Positions 23,013-29,905 of a DNA stretch of 60,471 nucleotides are shown in pieces. A program made the position numbers and the translations under genes. Positions within the stretch are counted from its first letter, which is position 1; every line of letters begins with the position of its first letter. The notes beneath the pieces were generated by a model. That model saw only the letters and a program-made list of their open reading frames with translations. It was not told where the DNA came from and ran no database searches. Source of the stretch: a virus. The stretch is from the IMG/VR virus record IMGVR_UViG_3300050821_001577, positions 1-60,471 of that record. One strand, 5' to 3'.

Positions 23013-23089
23013 GAAAACTTCCAAATCAATAGGGCAATAATAATCCAAAGCGCTGACGATATCAGAATTGCCCTCAGCCACGGATTCAT
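23009..23089 (-). CDS. Single-span membrane microprotein (26 aa)
   Basis: MNPWLRAILISSALWIIIAL ends LIWKFS: one transmembrane helix with a basic tail. AAGGA precedes the ATG, which overlaps the upstream TGA; its own TGA overlaps the next ATG. Perfect coupling on both sides argues it is a real gene despite its size. Confidence 0.6.
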   Translation of the reverse strand: MNPWLRAILISSALWIIIALLIWKFS

Positions 23090-23181
23090 TTGGTTTCCTT
23101 CGGCAGTCTCTGTTCCGGCGGCAGATGTCGATTTTCTTGCCAGATTCGTAGGAGGTAATCAGCTAGTTGCTGGCTACTCAT
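23086..23181 (-). CDS. Small protein (31 aa)
   Basis: MSSQQLADYLLRIWQENRHL continues PPEQRLPKETK. GAGGA lies 8 nt before the ATG, and its TGA overlaps the next ATG. An amphipathic helix followed by a charged tail. Function unknown. Confidence 0.6.
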   Translation of the reverse strand: MSSQQLADYLLRIWQENRHLPPEQRLPKETK

Positions 23182-23191
23182 TTGCAGATCC

Positions 23192-23638
23192 TCAGAACTT
23201 GATTTCTTCGTCGTCGCCGACAATGGACTGTGAGCCTACCAAATCGTGTGCGCAGATCATCGTATCAGATCCAGTATCAGGATATTCCGCAGTGTGAATT
23301 TTTTCCGGCTCAACGTAGGGCACCAGCTCATTAGCCTCCAGCGTCCACATGCTGCCTTCGTTCTCGCCACTGATTTCCTTGATCCAGATCCAAGGGCTAT
23401 CAATGGCCATGACCAGGCCGATGCCATCAAATTCACGGCTGCGGACCTTCTCACCCTTCTTCCAGCTCCGCTGATGCAATTCATGCACATTGGCGAGCGG
23501 AATCATGATCTTCTTCCGCTCGGCGCCGATCAGCTCCAAATGAATATCCTCGTCATCGGTTTCAACATCGAAGCTGACCTTGGCGCGGATCAGCAGTTCA
23601 TCGCCCTTGCGGGGAAGGTAGCCTTCAGGAAGTGGCAT
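23192..23638 (-). CDS. Hypothetical protein (148 aa)
   Basis: An acidic, beta-rich protein (LPRKGDELLIRAKVSFDVET...KKIMIPLANVHELHQRSWKKGEKVRSREFDGIGLVMAI) with the feel of an SH3-like or OB-type small barrel. AAAGGA precedes the ATG at good spacing. No family recognised. Confidence 0.75.
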   Translation of the reverse strand: MPLPEGYLPRKGDELLIRAKVSFDVETDDEDIHLELIGAERKKIMIPLANVHELHQRSWKKGEKVRSREFDGIGLVMAIDSPWIWIKEISGENEGSMWTLEANELVPYVEPEKIHTAEYPDTGSDTMICAHDLVGSQSIVGDDEEIKF

Positions 23639-23658
23639 CGGTGGTCCTTTCAGGTGAA

Positions 23659-23808
23659 TTATTCTGCTGCTACGGGGTGATTTCGAGTTTCCGAACGCGG
23701 TGCAAAATACCAGTCATTCGGAAGACGATGATTGATTGAGTTCCCCACCAGATTGTATTGGTGTTTGGAAACCGAGATTTTCACAGGAGGTTTACCGTAT
23801 TTAGCCAT
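23659..23808 (-). CDS. Hypothetical protein (49 aa)
   Basis: A 49-residue basic protein (MAKYGKPPVKISVSKHQYNL...NDWYFAPRSETRNHPVAAE). Its ATG lies 8 bp inside the end of the upstream gene, with GGAG upstream. Function unknown. Confidence 0.6.
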   Translation of the reverse strand: MAKYGKPPVKISVSKHQYNLVGNSINHRLPNDWYFAPRSETRNHPVAAE

Positions 23809-24148
23809 TTGGAGTGAACTCCTCGAAAATATATAGGCTAAGCTCCTGCTGGACGAAGACGGCGCAGAAACCAATGTACCGTAGAATTCCAGTGTCCTCA
23901 GGAATCTTTCCGCCGCATTTGAAAGCGCGAAAATTGCGAACCTCATCAGGAACTTCCGTATTAACCATGGCCCATAGCCAAAACATGCTGCCCTGATCCT
24001 GTACGCGTAGAATCTCAGCACCGACCGGAAGTGTCATGGTAAACTGCTCAAGAACTGGCATCTGATATTTGAAAATCACCCGACCAGTCGTATCGGACAT
24101 CTTCTTCCCACGAAGACTTTCGTCCCATTGATCAATCTGATTGGTCAT
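23801..24148 (-). CDS. DUF7352-like small phage protein
   Basis: A 115-residue protein matching the DUF7352 pattern: VIFKYQMPVLEQFTMTLPVGAEILRVQDQ, FWLWAMVNTEVPDEVRNF, ILRYIGFCAVFVQQELSLYIFEE. Members are common in alphaproteobacterial phages with no known function. Predicted beta-rich fold. AAAGGA is 7 nt upstream. A hairpin (24168-24188) lies in its leader. Confidence 0.8.
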   Translation of the reverse strand: MTNQIDQWDESLRGKKMSDTTGRVIFKYQMPVLEQFTMTLPVGAEILRVQDQGSMFWLWAMVNTEVPDEVRNFRAFKCGGKIPEDTGILRYIGFCAVFVQQELSLYIFEEFTPNG

Positions 24149-24167
24149 TTTAGTCCTTTCAGGTGAT

Positions 24168-24188
24168 GGCGAGCCTGTCTAGCTCGCC
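24168..24188. repeat. 7-bp hairpin in the leader of the DUF7352-like gene
   Basis: GGCGAGC (24168-24174) and GCTCGCC (24182-24188) form a perfect stem around a 7-nt loop between two minus-strand genes. No T-tract follows on either strand, so an RNA stability or attenuation element is more likely than an intrinsic terminator. Confidence 0.6.
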
Positions 24189-24199
24189 TTGGGAGGGGA

Positions 24200-24364
24200 T
24201 CAGAACCACCGAATCGATGGGTAGAGATATCCGAGGCGCTTCCACGCTCGGGGATACCAGATCACGGCGGTGAGGTAATTCTTTCCGTTCGATCCAGTCG
24301 CTACACGCACATGGATGCCGAAATGATGGCCTTTTCCGATGGTGAAGATTTTCTTGTCAATCAT
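24200..24364 (-). CDS. Hypothetical protein (54 aa)
   Basis: MIDKKIFTIGKGHHFGIHVR continues as a basic beta-rich chain ending YLYPSIRWF. It begins 3 nt after the stop of the gene above. The aromatic, basic composition is normal for a small soluble protein; not recognised. Confidence 0.6.
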   Translation of the reverse strand: MIDKKIFTIGKGHHFGIHVRVATGSNGKNYLTAVIWYPRAWKRLGYLYPSIRWF

Positions 24365-24367
24365 GGA

Positions 24368-24571
24368 TTAATCCTGCGGATATCGCGATGCAACATAATG
24401 GCGGGCTTGTTCGGTCATGCGGCCATAGCGCAGCATCATGCGGGCCAAGGTCTTATCGGAATGAGCATCCTTGGCGTTGAGAAGGGCAAGACGGACCTCA
24501 TTCAAGGTCTTGAGAGGAAGGGCCGCCTTATCAGCGTCGGCGCGCAATAAATCTCCCATGGTGCGGTACAT
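24368..24571 (-). CDS. Hypothetical protein (67 aa)
   Basis: A helical protein (LLRADADKAALPLKTLNEVRLALLNAKDAH...RYGRMTEQARHYVASRYP). AAGGA precedes the ATG. It follows the gene at 24575 closely in the same promoter-A operon. Function unknown. Confidence 0.7.
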   Translation of the reverse strand: MYRTMGDLLRADADKAALPLKTLNEVRLALLNAKDAHSDKTLARMMLRYGRMTEQARHYVASRYPQD

Positions 24572-24574
24572 TTT

Positions 24575-24796
24575 TCAGATCCTTTCCACATGCACGCTGA
24601 TCACGACGGGAACGGGCAGATTGGTCTCACGCGACAGAAGCACTCTACCGATCTTGCGGCGCTCGCCAACGGCATGCATATCGGCTGAGGCTTCGCTGCG
24701 GGTTTCAAATTCACGCACGCTGCCATCTGCGAACCTTGTCACGCACTTATGCGTTTTCGAGGCTGCAAGAGCGGCTGCAATGAGGGGATGGGTCAT
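24575..24796 (-). CDS. Hypothetical protein (73 aa), first gene after promoter A
   Basis: A 73-residue protein (MTHPLIAAALAASKTHKCVT...DGSVREFETRSEASADMHAVGERRKIGRVL) with alpha/beta character. GGGAGATCAGA is a good Shine-Dalgarno. About 20 nt downstream of the predicted transcription start of the minus-strand promoter at 24822-24863, so it heads a new leftward transcript. Function unknown. Confidence 0.75.
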   Translation of the reverse strand: MTHPLIAAALAASKTHKCVTRFADGSVREFETRSEASADMHAVGERRKIGRVLLSRETNLPVPVVISVHVERI

Positions 24797-24821
24797 TCTG
24801 ATCTCCCGTTGGCTTAATCAC

Positions 24822-24863
24822 CATAAACCATATGTTTTGGGATAAGTCAACTAGTGGTTTACG
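24822..24863 (-). promoter_or_regulatory. Conserved-motif promoter A (leftward)
   Basis: Minus strand: CGTAAACCACTAG (24851-24863), then TTGACT (-35, 24845-24850), 17 nt, TTTATG (-10, 24822-24827). The motif matches promoters B (34331) and C (40374) over the CGTAAACCA box, GTTGAC and a TGG just before the -10. It starts immediately after the stop of the cytosine methyltransferase gene. Confidence 0.75.
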
Positions 24864-24864
24864 A

Positions 24865-25731
24865 TTATTTCGGGTGAAATGTTCTGGCAATATGGCGTGA
24901 CAGCGTTTCAGGTATTTTTGCAATCATCGCGCTGGCCATCTTGCGGGCTGGGGATTTTGACGAGGTCATGCGGCTGATCTTGCCGTCGCCAGCGAACCAT
25001 TCACGGCCACTGCCGCGCTGCTTGATGCCTTCAACCATTTGACCGTAATCGCCAAACCACGATCCACCATCGGATTTCATTCCCTCAACCGAGGCCGACT
25101 GAAAGCTTCCGCCACTCCCATTGAAGCGAAATCCTGGAACCTTCATGCCTTCGCGCAATCGCCGATCAGCCTCGCCATTGAATGCCAGCGGCTTGTAGTC
25201 GGGATTGCCGTGATCTGACCAACTAAATCCACCGACTTTTGCATGCGACGTAATCGGCATGAGTGCTGGCACATCGCCCCATAACGCAAAGCTACCAAAC
25301 ATCCACCGAGCTCTCCCAACCCAAGGCTGGGCTCCTCTGACGTTTTCAACAACCATCGGAATGTGGTGACCGGCAGATTCCGAAGCCTCGCGCTGAATGC
25401 GGAAACAGGCGTTGAATAGCGCCAGTTCCTTCTCAAGCCGAACAGAATCGGCACGAACTTGTTTTGCGAGTGCTTTTGCTTTTGACCAGGGCATCGCGGT
25501 ATATGAGAAAAATTGGCACGGGGGCGACATGACTAGGCAATTAGCCGTTTTGAATTGAGATCCGTGGAGGGTAAGCGCGTCTTGGATAACAAGCTGTCCC
25601 GGATAACTATGCGGCCCATAAACATGCCGCTCAATGTCAAACCCGATTATCTCCCATCCTTCGGCCAAAAATCCCTCGGCCCAGCCTCCAACCCCGCAAA
25701 AAACGTCAATGCACAACGGTTTTTGCTTCAT
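24865..25731 (-). CDS. DNA cytosine-5 methyltransferase
   Basis: A 288-residue C5-MTase: motif I IDVFCGVGGWAEGF (8-21), motif IV SPPCQFFS with catalytic Cys72, motif VI ENV (129-131), and a C-terminal region (AMIAKIPETLSRHIA) resembling motif X. The spacing is compact for this family and the target-recognition region is short, as in other phage orphan enzymes. It probably modifies phage DNA to evade host restriction; no cognate endonuclease is visible. ATGA-coupled to the gene at 25728. Confidence 0.9.
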   Translation of the reverse strand: MKQKPLCIDVFCGVGGWAEGFLAEGWEIIGFDIERHVYGPHSYPGQLVIQDALTLHGSQFKTANCLVMSPPCQFFSYTAMPWSKAKALAKQVRADSVRLEKELALFNACFRIQREASESAGHHIPMVVENVRGAQPWVGRARWMFGSFALWGDVPALMPITSHAKVGGFSWSDHGNPDYKPLAFNGEADRRLREGMKVPGFRFNGSGGSFQSASVEGMKSDGGSWFGDYGQMVEGIKQRGSGREWFAGDGKISRMTSSKSPARKMASAMIAKIPETLSRHIARTFHPK

Positions 25732-26504
25732 CTTACCAAATCCTCATAGGATTGAGATTCCTGCTCAGAACCGAACGCAGCGCGGCGGCGAATACCATCC
25801 TCGGTGATCTTGGCCGCACGATCGCGGGCCTCCTGTGCCTCGCGGCTAGTTTTGGTCATGTCGGCCTGGCGCCCAGCATCCGCGACGGCACCGAGCTCCA
25901 TTGACCGCAGCCGCATTGCCGCAGCGACGCGGGCTTGCTCGTCAGGAGATATCATTGGCGTTGTGGCGATCTGCTTCACCGCCAATATCCGGCCGACCTG
26001 GTAATGCTCCTCGCGCATGTCTGCGGCGCATTTCTTGACCTGATCAAGCAATCGGAAGGCACTCGGGGCATGGTCAATCGTGAATGGAACTCGCTCGCCA
26101 TCGGCATTCAGATCGTAAACCCTGCGATTTTTGAAATCATCACAGGCTTGGAGGATGGCGAATAGCGGCTGTTTAATCAGATGGGCCGTGTAGCCGGCGG
26201 CGATCGCCTGTGGATTATCGGATTTGATGTTGAGATATCCCCCGAGCAAAGCCGAGATCGCCTTGAATGCCCGATCACGCTCAGCCGACGCCATCGAAAT
26301 CGGCCGCAGCATCGTGTTCAGGTCCAGTTGCCGGGCACGCATCCTCTGGCGCAATTGGGGAGGCGGTAGAGCGGGCAATGTGTCTCGGGTGCCATCCTTG
26401 CCCAGCGTGCCGTAAAGCCTCTGTACGGTCGTTTGTAGGCCGTGGAGGGTCACCGTATCAGTGGATACTTCCTTGCCCTCGGTTATCGTCAGATCATTTG
26501 CCAT
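25728..26504 (-). CDS. Hypothetical protein, replication neighbourhood
   Basis: About 258 residues from MANDLTITEGKEVSTDTVTL; an in-frame GTG at 26612 would add 36 residues but lacks a ribosome site. Middle region: MLRPISMASAERDRAFKAIS ... YLNIKSDNPQAIAAGYTAHL ... FDYF-free helical segments, then a C-terminal coiled coil rich in Arg and Ala. It lies between the O-like initiator and the cytosine methyltransferase. Function unknown; a loader or accessory of replication is possible. Confidence 0.65.
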   Translation of the reverse strand: MANDLTITEGKEVSTDTVTLHGLQTTVQRLYGTLGKDGTRDTLPALPPPQLRQRMRARQLDLNTMLRPISMASAERDRAFKAISALLGGYLNIKSDNPQAIAAGYTAHLIKQPLFAILQACDDFKNRRVYDLNADGERVPFTIDHAPSAFRLLDQVKKCAADMREEHYQVGRILAVKQIATTPMISPDEQARVAAAMRLRSMELGAVADAGRQADMTKTSREAQEARDRAAKITEDGIRRRAAFGSEQESQSYEDLVR

Positions 26505-26723
26505 CAGTCTGGTATCTTCTTTTTGGTCCAATTCCGCATTGCTCTGGCGCATTGGCGAGCATTCAGGACTTTGGCACCATTCGTTCCAGCGCTCTCGGCT
26601 AGATCCGCTCACAACTTAACCAGATGAGCCGAGAAAGCATCTTAGCCTCGTAAAATGAAAAATGGCTCAGATTCATCCATTTTATCAAGCATGGCCCTAT
26701 TTCCAAAACGATCAGGTTTCATA

Positions 26724-27149
26724 TCAATCACCATGCCCAGCCGCGATTTCGAAGAAACTCAGCTTCTTTTTCGGTCCATGTGGCTGCGGCCCGTCGTTCC
26801 AGCCCTCATCATTCAGCCATGTCGCTGGATTCTTTACGAATCCACCCATTACCTTGGGTGATCTACTATACTGTTCGAGACCGTCCATCAAATCTATCCA
26901 CCTTATGCGGCCAGCCTTGGCGATCTTTTCCAAAACCTTCATCGCTCGCGGTTTAGCTGTTTTGTTCGGATATTTGTGCCAGAATTGTGCCAGATAATCC
27001 GGGGGCCAGTCTGCAGGAATAAGGCTCGGCAGAAGATCGCTTGGAGTTACCGCATCAATTGCATCCTGCAGGATCTCTATCACTGCCGTCTCGGTGATCA
27101 GGTCCAAGCCTAAGTCGGTGATTCGCGCCAGCGTTTGGGAGGTCAGCAT
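26724..27149 (-). CDS. Replication initiator-like protein (DnaT/O C-terminal domain type)
   Basis: A 141-residue protein with the signature of phage replication proteins: FWHKYPNKTAKPRAMKVLEKIAKAG (about 56-80), WIDLMDGLEQYSRSPKVMGGFVKNPATWLNDEGWNDGP (about 84-121). In larger O- or DnaB-loader-like proteins this is the C-terminal domain; here it is almost the whole protein, so N-terminal truncation or a split architecture is likely. Role: recruiting the host replisome. The 219-bp gap downstream holds no convincing gene. Confidence 0.7.
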   Translation of the reverse strand: MLTSQTLARITDLGLDLITETAVIEILQDAIDAVTPSDLLPSLIPADWPPDYLAQFWHKYPNKTAKPRAMKVLEKIAKAGRIRWIDLMDGLEQYSRSPKVMGGFVKNPATWLNDEGWNDGPQPHGPKKKLSFFEIAAGHGD

Positions 27150-27154
27150 GGCGA

Positions 27155-27388
27155 TTACCCCCGAATTCTGAGAACAAAATCCTTAAATGATTCCTGAGGT
27201 TCGGCCCTGTCTCGGATATATTCCTGTTCGCCGTATTTGATGCCGTCTGCCTCAAATTTCGGGGCGCAATCCGGGCAAACCCCTTTGGACAGAAATAAAA
27301 ATCCACCGCAATCTTTCCTATTTGTGAAGTCCTTGCTGCAGAGATCGCAAACAACCGAATCACCGATATCGATCACAATTACCTGCAT
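27155..27388 (-). CDS. Small zinc-finger protein
   Basis: A 77-residue protein with CDLCSKDF (14-21) and CPDCAPKF (38-45), two CxxC pairs fitting one zinc site, an N-terminal strand MQVIVIDIGDSVV and an acidic C-terminal tail. GGAGAACGG precedes the ATG. It sits next to the replication initiator. Function unknown. Confidence 0.75.
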   Translation of the reverse strand: MQVIVIDIGDSVVCDLCSKDFTNRKDCGGFLFLSKGVCPDCAPKFEADGIKYGEQEYIRDRAEPQESFKDFVLRIRG

Positions 27389-27407
27389 TTTCCGTTCTCC
27401 GTGGTTT

Positions 27408-27656
27408 TCAGATTTTGTCTTTCAACGATGCTGGATCTATCACGCGAACTCCACTTGCTGCGCCGTGCGATATCTTCCGAGCCTCGTGCGCGTCTCGTTT
27501 CTCGTTGATCTTACTCAGTCGCCGAACTTCCGCTTTCTGATTCGCCGTTTTCTTCAGAATAGCTTTGATGCCATTCTTTTCTTTCCATTCCAGCAGTGCT
27601 TGTTTAGCCGCTTGCCGGATCTGGTAAGCCGTTCCGTTTTCCTTCAATCTTCCCAT
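27408..27656 (-). CDS. Small basic protein (82 aa)
   Basis: Lys/Arg-rich helical protein (YQIRQAAKQALLEWKEKNGIKAILKKTANQ...EARKISHGAASGVRVIDPASLKDKI). It lies just downstream of the terminator at 27681-27711, so it may have its own start or be transcribed by readthrough. Function unknown; nucleic-acid binding is plausible. Confidence 0.7.
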   Translation of the reverse strand: MGRLKENGTAYQIRQAAKQALLEWKEKNGIKAILKKTANQKAEVRRLSKINEKRDAHEARKISHGAASGVRVIDPASLKDKI

Positions 27657-27680
27657 TGCTAAGCCTCTTACTTGCCTATC

Positions 27681-27711
27681 AAAAATCGGTCATTTGCCTC
27701 TTGGCAAATGA
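27681..27711 (-). terminator. Intrinsic terminator at the end of the gene-free region
   Basis: On the minus strand a 9-bp perfect stem (TCATTTGCC 27703-27711 with GGCAAATGA 27690-27698, 4-nt loop) is followed 4 nt later by TTTTT (27681-27685). It closes the 504-bp stretch without a confident gene. Confidence 0.75.
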
Positions 27712-28105
27712 TCCCGAGCAGAGGAACACCACCTACAGACAGAATTCCGGCGTCGGAACCTGATCGGGGAGTATCGTTTCGGGGTCGCTCTGTCGAAACA
27801 CTCCGTGCTCCATGCGGCGGCGGATCGAACGCCCCAGATCAGGCTAAGGCGCCGTTCGTGCTGGTCAGCGTACTGCCAGTGTCCAATAGTTAAGTGATTT
27901 GGCTAGGTTATCCCGCAACAACCCTGACTAGGCTCGCAGGACCTACCCCGACAGACGGGATGGCCTATGGAACCGATGCTGCTTTGCGGGGTTTAGACGG
28001 GGGTTGACGAAAGGCGAGATATTGCCTAAATCAATCCACATCCGACCGCCGCCAAGCATATCGGATATTCTTAAGTCCGGCTCCAGGGAAACCCCCTCGG
28101 AGCCG
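27681..28105 (-). ncRNA. Candidate structured non-coding RNA (~425 nt)
   Basis: The stretch 27657-28160 (504 bp) holds no confident gene, unusual in this packed genome. On the minus strand it has TTGACT-N18-TACAAA (28136-28141 and 28112-28117) at the start and the terminator at 27681-27711 at the end. Within lie strong pairings: CCTGATC+GGGG (27759-27769) with CCCC+GATCAGG (27832-27843), enclosing a GTTTCG/CGAAAC plus GGAGT/ACTCC hairpin, and a CGGCTCC/GGAGCCG hairpin near 28080-28104. Two weak short reading frames also exist (e.g. 28065 downward, MLGGGRMWIDLGN), so a decayed gene is the alternative. Confidence 0.45.
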
Positions 28106-28111
28106 TCGACT

Positions 28112-28141
28112 TTTGTACGCCTGACTCTTGAACGGAGTCAA
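28112..28141 (-). promoter_or_regulatory. Possible promoter of the candidate ncRNA
   Basis: Minus-strand TTGACT (28136-28141), 18-nt spacer, TACAAA (28112-28117), located about 20 nt after the stop of the adenine methyltransferase. Good -35, fair -10. It lacks the CGTAAACCA box of promoters A-C. Confidence 0.4.
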
Positions 28142-28160
28142 TGGCTACCGGTAGACAAGT

Positions 28161-28748
28161 TCATTCCGCCTCCCACGAAATGCGGTGTATGCGCGAAGCA
28201 CCCGTATGTGATTTGTCCCAAACGAACCAAGCGAAAGCCATGCCGCTATTCGAATGGTTGCCAGTCCAGCCCCTTCGATGCATCTGGGGCAAGCGCTTTC
28301 GGAAAACATAAACGTCGGCGAGCCATCCGGTATCCAAGATTGGTGATCGGCGCTCACTTTCGAGAAATGCAAGGCGCAGCAATAATGCTACTCTGGGGCA
28401 GAGATCGAGTGCCTTGGTGGCAAACTCCGTGGCATTCTTGAACGGCGGATTCGTCAGGATCATTTGCACCCCGATCGGTAGTTGAGTTTCCATTAGGAAA
28501 TCCCATCCCGATTGGTCCTGATCTGGTGAACTATAATCCACTAAATCGGTTGCATAGACCTGCCGCCCCGACGCCCTGAGAAGCCTCACAATGGCTCCTG
28601 GTCCGCAAGCTGGCTCCCAGATTACCTCGGGTAGGTTTTCCACGCCCATGAGCGCCCTAAGAGCTTCTGGAGGCGTTTCATAGCAATCGTCTGCACGCTC
28701 ATTCACCGGATGAGCAGCATTCCCCATTCCTGAAACTAAACCAGCCAT
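28161..28748 (-). CDS. DNA N6-adenine methyltransferase
   Basis: A 195-residue protein; start at MAGLVSGMGNAAHPVNERAD with GGGGA 6 nt upstream. Motifs: DDCYETPPEALRAL (20-33), SAM-binding EPACGPGAIV (45-54), YATDLVDY and catalytic NPPF (100-103). This order is that of Dam-like phage adenine methyltransferases. The C-terminus ends in the normal ...SWEAE form, so the gene is complete. Probably protects phage DNA or marks it for regulation. Confidence 0.9.
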   Translation of the reverse strand: MAGLVSGMGNAAHPVNERADDCYETPPEALRALMGVENLPEVIWEPACGPGAIVRLLRASGRQVYATDLVDYSSPDQDQSGWDFLMETQLPIGVQMILTNPPFKNATEFATKALDLCPRVALLLRLAFLESERRSPILDTGWLADVYVFRKRLPQMHRRGWTGNHSNSGMAFAWFVWDKSHTGASRIHRISWEAE

Positions 28749-28822
28749 CAGATTCCCCACCGCCAAACCGTTATCTCAAGCCGCGGGTGCGCGCTGAGAT
28801 TTTGCCAAGCATTTTGTTCAAT

Positions 28823-29368
28823 TTAATAGGAAACATTATTCGCCATTTTTCGGTGTGCAATCAGGTGCCGATCGCCGTACCGAGCCATGAGGATCGCCTC
28901 AGCGCGTCCATCATCTTTCTTGCGCCGGAGCCAATGCGCGGCCTCTGGATGAAGCTCTAATGCCTTCTGCCGGCTCTGCTCCTTGTCGGCGCCCTTGAGA
29001 TCATAAAACCGCTTCCAGACCTGAGGATGGATAAGCGATATCGGCACACCACAGCAAGCGATCGTGGCTCGGATCTGCCCGACGACCAGGCCGAATCGAA
29101 ACGTTGTCGCAGCTCCCATCGTCCGGCGTTTTCCGTGCTTATCCGGTATCGATGGCATTGGCTGCACGTTCTCCACAAACGCATGAACTGGCTGCATTTT
29201 CCGCACCCATGCGACAAATCGTAGCACGTCAATCTCGCGGCGCGCGCCGTCGTCAATTGCTGGCAAATCAATCACGTCGGCGATGAATTCAGGACCTTCA
29301 GCATCGGCGCGATAGAAGGCGCATGCGGCCCCAGAAATGCCGGGGTCTGCTGCTATGATTACGGTCAC
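28823..29368 (-). CDS. RuvC-like Holliday junction resolvase
   Basis: A 181-residue RNase H-fold nuclease: first strand TVIIAADPGISGAACAF with Asp8, second acidic residue in VHAFVENVQ (Glu66), and the C-terminal catalytic pair in KKDDGRAEAILMARYG (Asp152/153, Glu157). Length fits RuvC-like phage resolvases. It would cleave branched DNA during replication/recombination and before packaging. It follows the 56-aa gene at 29375. Confidence 0.9.
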   Translation of the reverse strand: MTVIIAADPGISGAACAFYRADAEGPEFIADVIDLPAIDDGARREIDVLRFVAWVRKMQPVHAFVENVQPMPSIPDKHGKRRTMGAATTFRFGLVVGQIRATIACCGVPISLIHPQVWKRFYDLKGADKEQSRQKALELHPEAAHWLRRKKDDGRAEAILMARYGDRHLIAHRKMANNVSY

Positions 29369-29374
29369 AGGGAC

Positions 29375-29545
29375 CTAATCATAGATGCATTTTCCCTCGC
29401 GGAAATCCTTGGCCCATTGGATTTCCGACTTGATGTAGCTATCGCGCTGTTGTCGAAGCATCAGCTCCTGTTTATCCGGTGGCAATGCATCAAATCTCGC
29501 CCTTGCCTCACGTGCTAATTCCATTAGTGATTTGGTGGGTTCCAT
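29375..29545 (-). CDS. Small protein upstream of resolvase (56 aa)
   Basis: An acidic/basic helical protein (MEPTKSLMELAREARARFDA...QRDSYIKSEIQWAKDFREGK). It stops with TAG 6 bp before the resolvase ATG; the use of TAG here argues against amber recoding in this phage. The Shine-Dalgarno is weak (GGGAAAAGATAG). Function unknown. Confidence 0.65.
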   Translation of the reverse strand: MEPTKSLMELAREARARFDALPPDKQELMLRQQRDSYIKSEIQWAKDFREGKCIYD

Positions 29546-29596
29546 CTATCTTTTCCCGATTTATTAAGTAAAGTGTTGTACAGATCGCTGGATATA

Positions 29597-29724
29597 GGGC
29601 GTTAGATAACCAGCCCCGCCTAGGTAACTAGGACCATCCGAACGGATGGACAGCCCTCACGGGCAAAGAGGTTCGCCCCGAGACACTCAGGTGTCGCACA
29701 GGCCCGAAAGGGCCTGTTTCTATT
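29597..29724 (+). ncRNA. Array of short tetraloop hairpins ending in terminator-like hairpin
   Basis: Plus-strand hairpins in a row, all with 4-nt loops: CCTAG-GTAA-CTAGG (29619-29632), CCATCC-GAAC-GGATGG (29634-29649), GCCC-TCAC-GGGC (29653-29664), GACAC-TCAG-GTGTC (29682-29695), CAGGCCC-GAAA-GGGCCTG (29699-29716), then TTTCTATT. GGGCG (29597-29601) can pair with CGCCC (29674-29678), closing the first three hairpins into a cloverleaf. GNRA-type loops (GTAA, GAAA) favour the plus strand as the RNA. It could also be a structured DNA site such as an origin. Confidence 0.55.
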
Positions 29725-29741
29725 GGACGGCGCGAGGCCAT

Positions 29742-29903
29742 TCACATTCCGATAGTGTGGATCACTTCAACGCATCGGCCGCAGAAAAGCATGGCATCCG
29801 ATTGGCAATAAACGCCTTTCCGACCACAGGAATTAACCAACGCCGTGACGCGCCGCCATTCATCCGCCATCACAACAACCCACATATTGGTCTGAACAAC
29901 CAT
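29742..29903 (-). CDS. Small cysteine-containing protein (53 aa)
   Basis: Starts 2 nt after the stop of the gene at 29906; an internal ATG at 29870 would give 42 residues. The product ends with a possible zinc module (NSCGRKGVYCQSDAMLFCGRC). No Shine-Dalgarno is visible, so translation would depend on coupling. Function unknown. Confidence 0.5.
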   Translation of the reverse strand: MVVQTNMWVVVMADEWRRVTALVNSCGRKGVYCQSDAMLFCGRCVEVIHTIGM

Positions 29904-29905
29904 GA

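Noticed and set aside
26505-26723. 219-bp gap between the replication initiator and the gene at 25728
   Set aside because: Only a 13-codon frame with good GAGG and an N-terminal extension of the next gene were seen; no convincing gene, promoter or structure.
27657-28160. Minus-strand tRNA-like T-arm (GGCG-TTCGATC-CGCC) near 27820
   Set aside because: No matching acceptor stem, anticodon arm or CCA could be built; not a tRNA.
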